A stretch of 64,000 nt of DNA from Sisyra terminalis (GCA_958496175.1 OY292277.1:44961050-45025049), one strand, 5' to 3'. Shown: positions 1-13,800, counted from the stretch's first letter. Program-made: numbers and translations. The notes: generated by a model not told the origin, from the letters alone.

Positions 1-259
1 TTTTTGCTCATGTAATTTACGTAATTGTTTTGTTAAATTTTTAAAAGGTTAATCATTCAATGGTTTTGTTTAAATTTTTTGGGGAAAAAGGAGTGTGAAT
101 TTGGGTTGAAATAACATATTAATTTATTAAGTTTGTCGAGCGATTGGATTGCTAATATTTGAAACCCAAAAGATTATACCAATTTAAAAAAAGAAGATAA
201 ATTATTTCCCCATATTGTGAAATTATGAAAATTCCAAAAATTTTCCGCAGTTTTGTTTT
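1..259. other. AT-rich intronic or intergenic sequence, nothing recognised
   Basis: AT-rich sequence left of the first long-TIR element. No exon, TIR or RNA gene is visible. It probably belongs to an upstream intron of the alkaline phosphatase gene, because the exon at 4655 starts in mid-protein. Confidence 0.5.
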
Positions 260-350
260 GGATCTAACCGATTAAGCATTTGAAAACTGCACTCGCATCT
301 AATGAAGAGATCTTACCTTGTTTTTATTGTTTTACATCTAACATAGCCAT

Positions 351-1186
351 TAGGGTGATTTTTTTTTTTGGGACTATTTTTTTTTCTTGCTCCCATGCCG
401 AAATTTTGTTGGAAATACTTCAAAAAAAATTCCCTGAAAGTTTGAGCTCTTAATATTAATATTAAGTACTCGCTCACAGCGTGTGAATATTTTCCATTTA
501 AAATTCACGTAAACTTTGATTTTTTTTTTAAATTTTTATAGCTCAGCGGAATTTTATGGTATCGTCTCGCTCAAAGTTGGAATTTTTTTACAATTGTATG
601 CTCTACAAAAGTGCCTATTTTTAATAATTTTTAATAAGGAATAAAAAATCAATATTTTCTTAAATTTTACTGAATAATCCGTTAATATTTTATAGTAAGA
701 GAAATTCAAGGCTCAATATCTCGACAAAATATCAATCTTAGCAATTTGGTTTTCTGGAACTTTTTGTAAGAAATTAAATTTCCTATAAATTTGACATTTA
801 CATTCTTTCTGTAGGTCTTGTAATTCATGAGTAACTGAGAGAAAAACGAGAAATCTATGAAAAATCAAGGCTTAGTGACCCGTACTACCTCGCCCGTGTA
901 AATTACGATTTTGCCGCAATAGGCACTTTTGTAGAGCATACAATTGTAAAAAAATTCCAACTTTGAGCGAGGCGATACCATAAAATGTCGCTGAGCTATA
1001 AAAATAAAAAAAAAAAGAAATCAAAGTTTACGTGTATTTTAAATGGAAAATATTCACACGCTGTGAACAAGTACTTAATATTAATATTAAGAGCTCAAAC
1101 TTTCAGGGATTTTTTTTTGAAGTATTTCCAACAAAATTTCGGCATGGGAGCAAGAAAAAAAAATAGTCCCAAAAAAAAGCACCCTA
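351..1186. mobile_element. Foldback element F1 with 8-bp target-site duplication
   Basis: Inverted arms at about 351-625 and 900-1186 surround a 270-bp centre. The ends are TAGGGTGATT and its complement. The 8-bp target duplication ATAGCCAT stands at 343-350 and 1187-1194. Removing the element restores the uninterrupted terminal repeat of the host transposon, which confirms the boundaries. Internal motifs shared with the other F elements are CTTAATATTAATATTAAG near each end and GCTCTACAAAA further in. There is no coding capacity. The 8-bp duplication fits a non-autonomous hAT or P-type element. Confidence 0.85.
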
Positions 1187-2057
1187 ATAGCCATACACTT
1201 AAACCCCTAACCTTAATAGTAAGGAAATAATGGGGCTGACAACCCTTAACGTAAATATTTTTCTCAGTGCCTATTGAAGATATCTTCATGAAATTAAAAC
1301 TATACATGACTTTTAATAAACTAATTGTAATATATTTTTTTGAGAATTTTAGCAATATGAGAAACTATTGAAAACGAGAAGCATATTTTTGAGGGTGGTT
1401 TTTTATAACAACCTCCAAAGTGACACTTACCAAAAAAATATATCTTATATGTTAATTAGTTAGCTATCACATGTTAAAGTTACCAAATGATCGAACTGGT
1501 GGAACATAGTTTAAAAAAATAAAAATCAAAGTATGTGGTCATATTTAAGAATGAATTATAGTTAATTCAACTGCCTCTACATAATATAGAAATACTTACG
1601 GATAGCCTTATTTTATTGTACAATTAACCATCGTTACTGATTTCTTCAACATTAGTAATTATATCAATCGCATCAAACTTGGAGGTCAATATTTCAGAGG
1701 TTTTTATAGTTTTTATAGATTTATAACGTGCATGTGATAAGTTATAGATAACAATCGCTATATAAGCGCAATAGTCTACTGTTCTGTTCCTATTATCCCA
1801 ATCACAAACATATCTTCAAATTTCTTCATTGGTGTTCGAATTTGGTAAAGCAATTATTTGTTTTGCTATTAATATGCCTAGATACTGCCCTTAATTTTAT
1901 AATATTTTTGCGATATCTTAAGAATTCAAAGGTTAATTCGTTGTTTTTAATATTTTAGCAATATTACATTCTGCTTTTGATAATTGATAAATGTCAGTTA
2001 ATAATATTTTAAGGGCAGTTCACGTCAGTTCTGGAAAATCCATTACCTAGTTGAAGA

Positions 2058-2748
2058 TTTTTTTTTTTTATTTCCACTTAATTTGCACAATCTGCCTCTT
2101 GACAATAATTGCAATTTGTCGTCTTGTCCTGCTCTTGAATTGGTCGTGTCCACCAACACAACTCAATATTTATTTATTAATTAAATTATTTAATTTGATT
2201 CACTTTTTATTAATTATTTTTTATTTGAATCGGTCTGTTAGTTCCAAAATTGAGGGTGTTTTTAGTCTTCTATTCTCGGTGCTATTGTCGAGCAAATTGA
2301 GGGCTAGCTGGTTAGGATGGTTGTCCAGTCTCATTTGGTAACTTTTAGCACGCTTTGAAATAACATCCTTGACTTTATCAATTTGAAGATCTTCGTGTAT
2401 GCGGTCGTTGTTGGTATACCATGGTACGCCTATTATTTTTCTTAGAGTTTTGGATTGAAATCGCTGGATGATTTCTATATTGGAGTGAGATGCTGTGCCC
2501 CAAAGTTCCAGTCCGTACGTCCGGATTGGTTTCAATACTGACTTATATATCGCCATTTTGCTTTCAATAGATAGTTGCGACTTGTGCCCAATCAGCCAGT
2601 ATAGTTTTCCGAACTTTTGATTCAACTGCTTTCTTTTTGCTTTAATGTGATATGCCCAGATCATCCGTCTATCTAAGTACATTCCCAGGTATTTTGCTTG
2701 TTTGTACTGAGGTATTTCTACTCCATTCAATTTCAACGGGGGACAGTT
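2058..2748 (-). mobile_element. 5'-truncated jockey-type LINE insertion
   Basis: A 691-bp insertion flanked by the perfect 10-bp duplication TAGTTGAAGA (2048-2057 and 2749-2758). A poly-T run at 2058-2069 is the poly-A tail of an element lying on the - strand. The related transposon copy at 19007 has the uninterrupted target site. The 5' truncation, A-tail and variable-length target duplication are the hallmarks of target-primed reverse transcription. Confidence 0.9.
2221..2736 (-). pseudogene. C-terminal fragment of a non-LTR reverse transcriptase (jockey-like)
   Basis: About 171 codons remain open to a stop at 2221-2223. The frame begins inside the protein, just after a CPPLKLNGVEIPQ-like segment, so the ATG at 2734-2736 is internal. 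The motif KYLGMYLDRRMIW, the later AIYKSVLKPIRTYGLELWGTAS and the string LRKIIGVPWY are typical of the region after the catalytic fingers and palm of jockey/I-clade reverse transcriptases. The YADD catalytic box and the endonuclease domain are missing because of 5' truncation, so this copy cannot be active. Confidence 0.88.
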
Positions 2749-3698
2749 TAGTTGAAGATAATTTCGTAAAAAGTTATCTATGGTGATTCAAGTTCTCATT
2801 TTTAAACAATTCTAGCATTGTATTCTGCTGATTTTCACGCTTCTTTATGAAGGCAATAAAAGTATCGAAATTTTTGACATTAGAGTTTAATCTGCTATCA
2901 AAAGTCTTATTTAAAAATTCAGCTATTTTGCACAATGATTTTGCCACAAGTAGAAGCTAGTTGTCCAGAACATTATGTATTAAATGGTCCTACTTTACCA
3001 ATAGTGATGTAAAACTTCAACAGCCCAACATACTTTAAGTACAATTCGTAATGTATTTGCTTCTTCAAATAAAATTCGTGTCGTCAAATTCCAAATTACA
3101 TATTATTTTTAGTGATACTTCATAGTTCATTTGTAGGAATACATATTTTGTCGTCAATTAAAAGTCGTAAGAACGTATTTATGATGATATATAGATAGAG
3201 GGCACAAATATTAATAAAGGTATTGCTAAAAATTGATTTATATGCATGCATGTATCCGCAATTGATTTATATTTTTTTAAAGTATGTTCCACCAATTCGA
3301 CCATTTTATAACTTTAACATATGATAGCTAACTTATTAACCTATGAGATATAATTTTTTGGTAGGTGTCATTTTGGGGGTTGATATGAAAAACCACCCCC
3401 AAAAAATATACTTCTCATTTTTCTCAGTTTCTCATATTGCAAAAATTCTCCAAAAAATATAATCAGTTGGTTTATTAATAGTCATGTATAGTTTCAATTT
3501 TATGGAGATATCTTCAATAGATACTGAGAAAAAAATATCTACGTAAAGGATTGTCACCCTCATTATTCCTTTACTATAGGGTTTAGGGGTATGTGTTTAG
3601 GTGTATGGGTATCTTGGATGAAAAGCAATAAGAACAAGGTAAGATCCTTTCATTAAACGCGAATGCAGTTTCCAAATGCTGTATCGGCTAGATCCTTT

Positions 3699-4654
3699 GA
3701 ATTGAATGATTTTTGCTGAGGTTTCAACCGTCATTTTCATTTTATTCAATCAATTACCAATTGTCACCATTTGTTACCATTTGTCAATTGTGTCAGTATT
3801 GGGCGGTGAATATTTCACAGGAAATTACTAGTTGTGTATTACTATGAATATTGTTTAGCCTGTAAAATTTGAAAATATTTAGTTCGACGGTGTCTATGTT
3901 TTAAATGAAAAATACAAGTGACAGTGACTTTTAGCCTGCTGTAACGACCATAATTTCTAAACTTCGTATTTAGTTCGGGATTGTTCGTAAAACGAAAAAA
4001 CAAAAAACTATACGGGCGCTGAGATCGACTTGGTCGACTCAATAGAGTGTTTTAAAGGTTTCAGTCGTTTTAGTACTATGCAAATCGCTCCCAAAAATTG
4101 GCCAGCTTCCACTGGCTTGATGTTTCTCGCTAATCATTTTCGAGCAACTTCCTTCTGTAGCATTTGTTGTATCATTAATTAAGAAGTTAGTCTGTTCTTT
4201 TTTTCATAACGCTGCTAAAGAAGTATAACTTCAACTCATGGGATCGATGGGGACTTTACACAATTTCTTTATAAAACCGTTATAATTGTAACCCTTATTT
4301 TCCGGCTTAATTGACCGGATTGCCAACACAATCGCTCGACTCTCATTTAACTGATTAACTGTTTTTCAAAGAGTGATACACTTTGGAAGAATTTGAAAGG
4401 GGTATTATGCTTGGTACTTACAGAAAAGTGTCTTTTAAGATGGCATTTGAATCACAAAAAGTATTTTCTTGTCTTCTTTTAGTCAAAATTTGACGAGAAT
4501 TGCACAGCGTTATAGAAATTTCAGCAGGGATACACAAATTTCGGAAGTTTGGGATACTTATTCTTCACAAAAACACTCGACTTAATCTTCTCGAAAACTG
4601 AAGATGTTAACGCAAATATTTTCATCTGGATTTTTTTTCGTTTTTTTTTTCCAG
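3699..4654. other. Intronic sequence upstream of the first visible ALP exon
   Basis: AT-rich. No exon with alkaline phosphatase similarity is visible here. The last bases before 4655 form a long pyrimidine tract ending in the acceptor CCAG. Confidence 0.55.
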
Positions 4655-4833
4655 GAAAGTCAACCGGAATTGTAACAAACACCCGGATTTCGCATGCCAC
4701 TCCTGCCGCTCTTTACGCTCATGCACCATCTCGCTACTGGGAAGACGACTCCAAGGTACCTCCTGTCGCTCGCAAATCTTGCAAGGATATCACACGACAA
4801 CTGATTGAAAATGAACCCGGCCGAAACATCAAT
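4655..4833 (+). CDS. ALP: ALP exon a (Mg-site segment)
   Basis: Acceptor TTTCCAG ends at 4654 and donor GTGAGT starts at 4834. The exon enters with two bases of a split codon and leaves in phase 0 after 59 whole codons. It begins GKSTGIVTNTRISHATPAA, the classic stretch before the Mg-binding His and Thr, and continues through YWEDDSKVP to DITRQLIENEPGRNIN. Confidence 0.95.
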
Positions 4834-7800
4834 GTGAGTACCAAAGAAAAAATTCAAGAAAAATACTCTTTAACAGTTCAACAAACGCTTCTCATGGAGG
4901 TAAGGTGTATACTATATAGGAACAGATAGGAGGGAAAATTTCAATTTTCCTTTTTCAACGCTGACGCGTCCATTCATTAATTACAAACTCGTCAAGTTTA
5001 TGTTAAATTTTCTGTTAACTTAAATACGATGAGAGATGTAGCGAAATTAAACGCAAATAGAAATGTTAACAAAAGCTTTTGTGGATCAAACCACCCCGCT
5101 TCAATTTCATTTACACAGGATGTTCCGTAATTGTACGGAACAGATGTAAGGGTGTTATTCTTTACCAAAAAAAAAAATGTATTGGGATGATTCTCATCAA
5201 ATTCCGAAATTAGGTAAAGAAAAAAAAAATTTTTTTATGGTAAATTTTGTAGTATTTGTGTAGCTAGATTTTACCAATATAGTGATCCCCAGAATAAAAT
5301 TATTTTAGACGAATTATAAGAAAAATGTATACTTTTGAAAGTTAGGGAATGGTTTTTATAGGCCATCGTCATTGAATATTGTCCGTTATTGTTTGATAGT
5401 GAGCAAAAAGTTTAAACCTCAACAGTATTATTGTTATGTAAATATAATAATCCTCGGTAAAGTGTTATTTGTTGTCCTGCACCGTCAAAATGACCTATTT
5501 GTATCTTTGCATTGCACTTACAGCAATAATTTTCACTAAAGTCAATAGAAATGGTGTTCTCATCTTTAAACAGAAAAAAACGGTGAATTTAAGGATTAAA
5601 TAAGCAAAGAAATGAAAAATAGTCAAGTTCGACTAGTTTAAAAGCCACTATCCCATATATGGTTATTCCCTCGTTTCAATTTAAAATGAGGGAATGACGA
5701 AATGAAGTATAACTAAAAAAATCTTGAATCATAGATTTTTGTTACATCTGAATTTTAATGTTTGTTTACTATTTCTGATAACCTACTTTACCTGTGCAAT
5801 TATTATTGAGATATAGTAAATACCACTATTTTGTTTCAATGGGAGGGAATGACGACTGAAAATGTAATCCTGAAATTATTTTCATATTTTTATTTTTGGA
5901 CTGATACTCTAGCACGTGTAAGGTGGCTTAAATACGTGAAATAATTGATAGTAATGCCAACAATTAAAAATCCATAAAGTATTTCATGAATGATTACTGA
6001 TGCATTCATATATCGACTATTAGTTAAGGTGTTAGGAAATGATTTTATTTTACGGGACACATAAAAAATATATTTGACAATGTGTTTTACTTTTCATTCC
6101 ACATTCAAAAGATTTTTGAAAATCTATGGTGTTTTAATCGATTAGTCAAATTCGCAAAAAAAAATTAAATTAAAATTTTGGATTTAAAAGTTCAAAAATG
6201 TGTTCAAATCTCAAGTTTGGAACATAATGAGGGAATGATTTTCTGGGTACTATTTATTTATTATTCTATAGATATATACATATGGTCAAAAATTATAACC
6301 AACAACATTAGTCCAAGTGATGTTCTTTTCAAATTTCGATATTTCATGAGAATTACCCATTTACATATAGGTAGGGGAACCAGGGGTGGAATGGGGTACC
6401 TAAATTTTTATTACAATTTACAAGAGATTTAAAGAAACAATCCCATTGTTTTATAATTTATATATTTATTTAATTCATTCTTTACAAATAAAACAAGGTT
6501 TTATTGATTTAAATTAATAATTTATATTAAAAATTTAGGTTTTAAGAACAAATGGAAATTTCCCATTCTGCCCCATCCTCTGGGACACAATGGGAAATGA
6601 GCCTGGGGCGCAATAGGATACTTGTTATTGGCTTAGTTCGCAGATAAAGATACTGTCATCATCGTGTTAAGCCCAGCATATGCCAAATGTGCCCATTTTT
6701 GACAAATACTGCAGGAACACCAGCTTTCATTAGATTTGGAGTATAAATTCTGACAGTATAAGCAGATTACCTCTGCATTTTTCGACCTTTCTTATATATG
6801 GACTGTCGGCTAGTTTTCCTTATATATGTACCAGGTTGTTCAATAAGTTTTTTTGGTTCACTTTAATCAAAATACACTTTATTATTTAGTATAATCTCCC
6901 TGAACATTAATACACTTGCTCCAACGATCCTCCAATCTGTGGATCCCATCCCTGAAGTGAGAATCAGGAAGGTCTACAAAATACGCTTCAACAGCCGTTA
7001 TGACCTCTTCATTTGATGAAAAACGCTTGCCATGCATTAATTTTTTGAGTTCTGGAAACAAATGAAAGTCGCTGGGGGCCAAATCTGGTGAATACGGTGG
7101 GTGCTCCAACAATTCGAACTTTAATTCATGGATTTTAGCCATTGTCAAAATGCTCTTGTGACACGGTGCATTGTCCTGATGAAAAAGGATTTTTTTCTTC
7201 TGCAAACCGGGTCTTTTTTCACGAATTTTTTCCTTCAACTGGTCCAAAAGGTTGCAATAATATTCAGAATTAATTGTTTTACCAGTTTGCAAGTAATCCA
7301 CATACAAAATTCCTTTCGCATCCCAAAAAACTGATGTCATAACCTTCTTCCGGACACGAACTCGCTTCGAAGCCGAACAACCAGGTTCACACCACTCTTT
7401 AGCCTCTTGTTTTGATTCAGGATCATGGTGATAGACCCAAGTCTCATCTATAGTGATGAATCGACGCACAAAATCTACTTTATTCTATTTAAAACGCTCC
7501 AAATGTCGCTGAGAAAATCGCATTCGAATGTGTTTTTGTTCCATTGTTAGCGAATGTGGCACCCATTGTGCACACAGCTTTCTAATACCCAAAACTTCAT
7601 CTAAAATATGGTTCATACTGCCTAATGAGATGCGTAGAGCCTCTACTAAATCTCTCTCAGTCAATCGACGATCTTCCAAAACCATATCCTGTATTTTGGC
7701 TATAATTTCTGGTGTTGATGCGCTTTTTGGACGTCCTTCACGTGGATCGTCTTCAAGGCTTGTACGACCACATTTAAATTCAGTAACCCATCTTTCTACT

Positions 7801-10800
7801 GTTCTAATTGAAGGTGATCAATCATTATACACTTTTAACATTCGTTCGTGAATTTCTTTTGGTGCTACACCTTCCAAAAATAAGAATTTTATCACTGCAC
7901 TATATTCAATTTTCTCCATTGTAAAAAATACTGTGACCTGGCGACACTAAATGGCTTGTAAACAAAGAATGAATTGACAGATTGAAATGAAACTTCACCT
8001 ACGTTCATATGAAGAGTGTACCAAGAAAACAAAAAAAAATTTGGGCTAGTAGCAACGCCCTATCTTATCAAACGACAAAACTTATTGAAGAACCTGATAC
8101 GTACTATCTGCTGATAAAATAAAAATGCCTATCTGAATGGGAAATACTATCTGAATAGTATATCCCATTGTGCCCCAAAGCACCTTTCCCACAAGCACGA
8201 CTATTATGGCAGAATATATTGGTTATATTTGAATTATCACTAGGCTTTTAGTTAGTCTACAGTATGTTTTAACAAACATGTCATGTTAACATTCAAACAA
8301 AAAATAGAACTTAGGATAATTATCTTAGTGTTTCTTTGCAAAAATTAGAATTCGGAAACGTTTATTTCGACTTTTGATAAAAATAAAAACAACTGCACTC
8401 TTTACTGGTGATAGCCACTTTTTATAATGCAGCACAGTTAATTGAACATTGAGTATGATTTTTATACGTTTTTGTCACCTGTAACAAACGCTAATTGCAT
8501 TTCCCATTTTGCCCTGTGTTCCCATACTTTGGAATCTTTAATTTACTAGCTACGCGCCAAACATTCTGTAATTTAGTTCTAAGAAAATAAATTTTCCTTT
8601 TCTGCTGAATTTCAACACGGTTGACTTAGAAGCCTAATGATAGCCTCTACTTTGTGAAGTTGTTAACAAAAAAATGTTCCCGTTTATTTGTTTCCCGCAA
8701 TTATGAAACATTCTGTATATTATAAAATATATTTCTTCGAAATTCCCAAAATCCGTCATATTCTCACATCCAGTAACAGAACGATCATTCCACTTGAGGG
8801 AAACAGTAATCAATTTCACCGTTTTTAATCTTATTTAACGCCATATAACTTATATAATGAACATTCGCTGAAAGCTCATTAAAATGGAGCTTTCTTCGAT
8901 TCAAGGCCAACTCTTGAACGTATGCGATTATCGCTAATAAATCATCATATGAATCATCACATGAATATCCCGATTTCGTCAACATAATTTATCTTTCCAC
9001 ATGAATAGGGAATTCTGTATACTCCAGGTTTGTCCAAAAGTAGAACCTTGTCCTTTGGAGAAGAAAGTTTATACGATATCTTCGTTGGAGGCTAGAACAT
9101 CAGCTTAAAATTATATTTTCTAAGAAAAATCGGGTTATGGAATTGTTCGAAGTTTATTTGCGAAAAAATTTACCTTTAGTTATCCCCATAAAAAATAAGA
9201 ATCGTGAGTTCTGGGGATCGTGGCAGATAAACTACGTCGTATCTTCTCAAAATTATTTGGTCACCAAAAATAGCCTTTACAAATTCCAATGTGTCTTCAG
9301 TTTCACGGCAGGAAGCACTATCTTGTGTAAATTTCTGGTAAACGTTGCATTACAGGTCTCATGAAATTCTGAAGCATGGTTTTATATCATTCTCCATTGA
9401 TGGTGTATTTCCATTAGAAAAAAATCATTTTGGAAAAAAAATCAGTCTGATTATATCTTATAATGTTACTCCACACCATACCATGCATTTAACAGAGTTT
9501 AATTCATGCTGGAATATCACTTTTGGACTTTCAGTAGCCTAGAATCTACAGCTTTGCTTATGAACCATTCCATGTAGGTGGAAATGAGCTTTATCGAACA
9601 TAATCAGACAATCTATAAAGTGGTTTTCATCTCTTACTAATTGTTGAAGTTTGAGTACATAGTTCAGCTGGCATGGGTAATCTACCATTAAATCTTGCCC
9701 GGATAAAGATGTTAACCATGTAAAATCCACTGCAATAAGGTTTGATAGATGTTAAATTGCATACCTTGCCTCCGAGTCGGCGTTTTTGGGTCTTCTTCGA
9801 TACTTCTCCTCACAAGATCCACATTTTCTTATCTCCGAACTTTACGTAGTTTCCTGGTATGTGGATGGTCACCTATACAATCCTGTCATTCAAAACAATC
9901 CATTAAGCGATTAATTATTGCCTCCGAGAGTGCATCTCTAACGTTAAAATTACGACGATATATTCTATGCCTTCTGGCGATATTGGTTCTCAAAGTAATT
10001 GATCGATTTTGATGCCTTATAATATGTTTTTATTTCCATAGTAAACTTTCACAATTACCGAATGCAACTTCTGAAAAAAAGAGAAAGGAAAGTTTATTAT
10101 TGAAGAAGTTAAAGGAATTTCAAACATCTTCGTGATTTTTGGGCCACCTGTAAGGTAGGTATATGTGTTTAACAAATTGAATTTTCTTCGCTGACTTATA
10201 TAGCTTACACTTTACTAACTAAAGCTGAAATCGTAACTTGGACCTTTAGAGCTGAAAGATTTTGAAGGAGCTGGAGCTAAAATATTAATTTTAGCAAAAC
10301 CGGAGTAGAAGTCAAAATTTACACTAACTCCAGCTCCAAATAACCTTTGGTTTACTTAGTTCTTGTAAAAACTGTAAAGCCAAAGATTGTTTGGAGCTGA
10401 AGTTAGTATAAATTTTGACTTCTACTCCGGTTTCGCTAAAATTAATATTTTAGCTCCAGCTCCTTCAAAATCTTTCAGCTCTAAAGGTCAAAGTGGCACC
10501 CATTGTGCACACAGCTTTCTAATACCCAAAACTTCATCTAAAATATGGTTCATACTGCCTAATGAGATGCGTAGAGCCTCTACTAAATCTCTCTCAGTCA
10601 ATCGACGATCTTCCAAAACCATATCCTGTATTTTGGCTATAATTTCTGGTGTTGATGCGCTTTTTGGACGTCCTTCACGTGGATCGTCTTCAAGGCTTGT
10701 ACGACCACATTTAAATTCAGTAACCCATCTTTCTACTGTTCTAATTGAAGGTGATCAATCATTATACACTTTTAACATTCGTTCGTGAATTTCTTTTGGT

Positions 10801-13800
10801 GCTACACCTTCCAAAAATAAGAATTTTATCACTGCACTATATTCAATTTTCTCCATTGTAAAAAATACTGTGACCTGGCGACACTAAATGGCTTGTAAAC
10901 AAAGAATGAATTGACAGATTGAAATGAAACTTCACCTACGTTCATATGAAGAGTGTACCAAGAAAACAAAAAAAAATTTGGGCTAGTAGCAACGCCCTAT
11001 CTTATCAAACGACAAAACTTATTGAAGAACCTGATACGTACTATCTGCTGATAAAATAAAAATGCCTATCTGAATGGGAAATACTATCTGAATAGTATAT
11101 CCCATTGTGCCCCAAAGCACCTTTCCCACAAGCACGACTATTATGGCAGAATATATTGGTTATATTTGAATTATCACTAGGCTTTTAGTTAGTCTACAGT
11201 ATGTTTTAACAAACATGTCATGTTAACATTCAAACAAAAAATAGAACTTAGGATAATTATCTTAGTGTTTCTTTGCAAAAATTAGAATTCGGAAACGTTT
11301 ATTTCGACTTTTGATAAAAATAAAAACAACTGCACTCTTTACTGGTGATAGCCACTTTTTATAATGCAGCACAGTTAATTGAACATTGAGTATGATTTTT
11401 ATACGTTTTTGTCACCTGTAACAAACGCTAATTGCATTTCCCATTTTGCCCTGTGTTCCCATACTTTGGAATCTTTAATTTACTAGCTACGCGCCAAACA
11501 TTCTGTAATTTAGTTCTAAGAAAATAAATTTTCCTTTTCTGCTGAATTTCAACACGGTTGACTTAGAAGCCTAATGATAGCCTCTACTTTGTGAAGTTGT
11601 TAACAAAAAAATGTTCCCGTTTATTTGTTTCCCGCAATTATGAAACATTCTGTATATTATAAAATATATTTCTTCGAAATTCCCAAAATCCGTCATATTC
11701 TCACATCCAGTAACAGAACGATCATTCCACTTGAGGGAAACAGTAATCAATTTCACCGTTTTTAATCTTATTTAACGCCATATAACTTATATAATGAACA
11801 TTCGCTGAAAGCTCATTAAAATGGAGCTTTCTTCGATTCAAGGCCAACTCTTGAACGTATGCGATTATCGCTAATAAATCATCATATACCATAAACGCAT
11901 CACTTAAACTTAGTAGGAATTTATAATAAGTTCGTAGATATTTAAATATCGGAACATGTGGCGTTAGCAAAGACGTATTTTCCTATGCTTTAAATGGCAA
12001 ATCGATTCGATTTACAAGACAGCTGAGACTCGGAGATTATATTGGAGGCAATAAAAGTGGCTGATTATCATTTTGAACGGGAATTTTGAAAAAAGTTTCG
12101 ATTCGTGAAAACTGTAGATATATGTGGGGGGTGTACCACAGGCGAAACATTTACATTAGAGATTGAGTCAATTAAAGACTTAATTTCCACTTTCCTAAGC
12201 GAAAATAATCAAATTCAAACAAAACCGAGTGGTGGCCCATTAATTTAATGTAGCTTGTCGTTTTTAATAAGCCCCAAGACGTTTTATTCAATTTACAATC
12301 CATAGAATTTAGTAAAATTAATTCGATTTTCCTGATTCTCTTTTGCATGCGCACTTATAATTTATTTTCGGTTTTCGGGGGCGGCGTTTATTTTCGGGTG
12401 GTTTACTGCGTTTTAGTTGATGGAATCTGAAATCATTATCTTAATTTTCTTTGATGAACCTTGAAAAATTTTGGAGACAAAAAGTAGTTTATTTTCCCTA
12501 ACGGTTTATACAGTCGTTTATTTCTGAAGGTTTTAAACTTTGGTTGATTATTTATTACTATAGAAAGGTCCAAAGGTTGCAAAGAAGTTTTAATCAGTCA
12601 CTAAATGTTTGGTGTTTAATTTTTTTATTATTTTTAAGCATCAAAGAACCCATTTGAACTTATAACTTCTTGACTTCTTCGAACAAAATCATTTCAGTTG
12701 GAATTTCTTCGACTTTTTTCAATGCTCCTTTTTACGTTAGTAACCAAATCATCCATAATGATGTCCAAGTTCCTTTTGTATCCAAAATAATTAAAAAAAA
12801 GTTTTCAAATGTTTCATAGTAATCTATCCCAACATTCAAATCCTTATCTTACAATTCTATCATCCTCAACTCATCCTGACAATTCCCTACGTCGGCAAAA
12901 ACGAAGTTGGCACAGAGACCTGTTAGATGCATAGAGTAGTGGTTCTTAATCAGAGTTCTATCGAACCTCAGGGGCTCGGTGAGTCAGTCTCATGGGTTCG
13001 ACCGGAGGATAAGCCACCCGATTCTTATTACATTTTGGGTAAATATATAAGTGTGTTTGGAATATAAAGAAACTACATTATTTTTTTCTCCAATTTAAAA
13101 GGACTCGATCAATGCGCATATGAAATTAGTGGGGCTCACTACCTCATAACAGGTTAAGAACCACTGGCATAGAAAGACCATAAACATCAATAATAACCAA
13201 TACATTTTCCTATTTGTATACTTTTCTGTACAAATCGCAAAATATATTTGTAATAAAAAGAAATCATTAAAGAAAGAAGAATTCTTGGATTTTGGATTTA
13301 AAGCATTTATGGTCGGCCTTAACTATAATACAACTCTTTAGTGAAAAGATGTTTTTTGGCTTCCGGATCCAAAACCATGTAATTTGATGGACGATATCGC
13401 TGACGTTTCGCAACCTTTTCGCGTCGCATCTTCAGGGCGTAATTGCTATGAGACTAATTTCAAGATATTCCTTAAGCCATCTTTCATTCATTCTTCATGG
13501 TGGTCAAAAACATAGAAATGCTAAAGCAGAATTGCGCAGGTCAACCAGTAAGAGAAGGAATAATCCTTCTTTTCTTAATTGAGATCTCTATTCAACTTAA
13601 AAAACGGGAAAATCATTTTCCAGGTCGGATGAAATCCTACACCACGACCTCTGTTGATGGCTATTGGGATTTTTGTGGATCTCTATTTCTTCTCGGTGCT
13701 TTCTTTTGAAAAAGCCACGCGAAGAAGATAGAATTTTGGTCTCGTCAAATCGCTTAGAATTTCCAGTAGCCAACATTTCTCCGATGCTCTTTGAGATGTG

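Larger units (their letters stand above)
260..3698. mobile_element. Degenerate long-TIR DNA transposon encoding a SWIM-like protein (copy 1)
   Basis: The two ends are inverted copies of about 430 bp. The left end is 260-350 continued at 1187-1535, and the right end is 3265-3698. Both start with a form of AAAGGATCTAGCC. The same ends recur at 19007, 49952 and 51428. The interior (about 1640-2050 and 2749-2960, - strand) aligns with the interior of the copy at 19007. It translates to a decayed frame with the string RNRTVDYCAYIAIVIY followed by LSHARYKS, which resembles the C-terminal half of a SWIM zinc finger as found in several insect DNA transposons. Two younger insertions split it: a foldback element (351-1186) and a LINE (2058-2748). 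I found no target-site duplication, so the superfamily is not assigned. Confidence 0.75.
6372..8526. mobile_element. Old TIR element with GGGGAACC ends, split by a mariner
   Basis: The left end TAGGGGAACCAGGGGTGGAA (6372) is mirrored by the right end, which reads TATGGGAACACAGGGCAAAA on the other strand (8526). Inner G-rich blocks are also mirrored (AATGGGAAATG near 6590 and in the right part). Without the nested mariner (6831-8097) it would be about 0.9 kb with no reading frame, so it is a non-autonomous element of unknown superfamily. Confidence 0.6.

Noticed and set aside
985..1355. Small open frames on both strands
   Set aside because: Lie within the foldback element F1 and the terminal repeat; AT-rich and low complexity, no homology signal.
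8634..8985. Two overlapping open frames on the - strand, repeated at 11571-11970
   Set aside because: They occur in duplicated DNA, match no family I know and have no codon or splice support. The repetition reflects the segmental duplication, not conservation.
9137..9542. Open frames on the + strand, repeated at 13982-14387
   Set aside because: They are antisense to the decayed Tc1/mariner-like transposase, whose motifs lie on the - strand.
10387..10788. 133-codon open frame on the + strand
   Set aside because: Antisense to the truncated mariner transposase and fused across the duplication junction.
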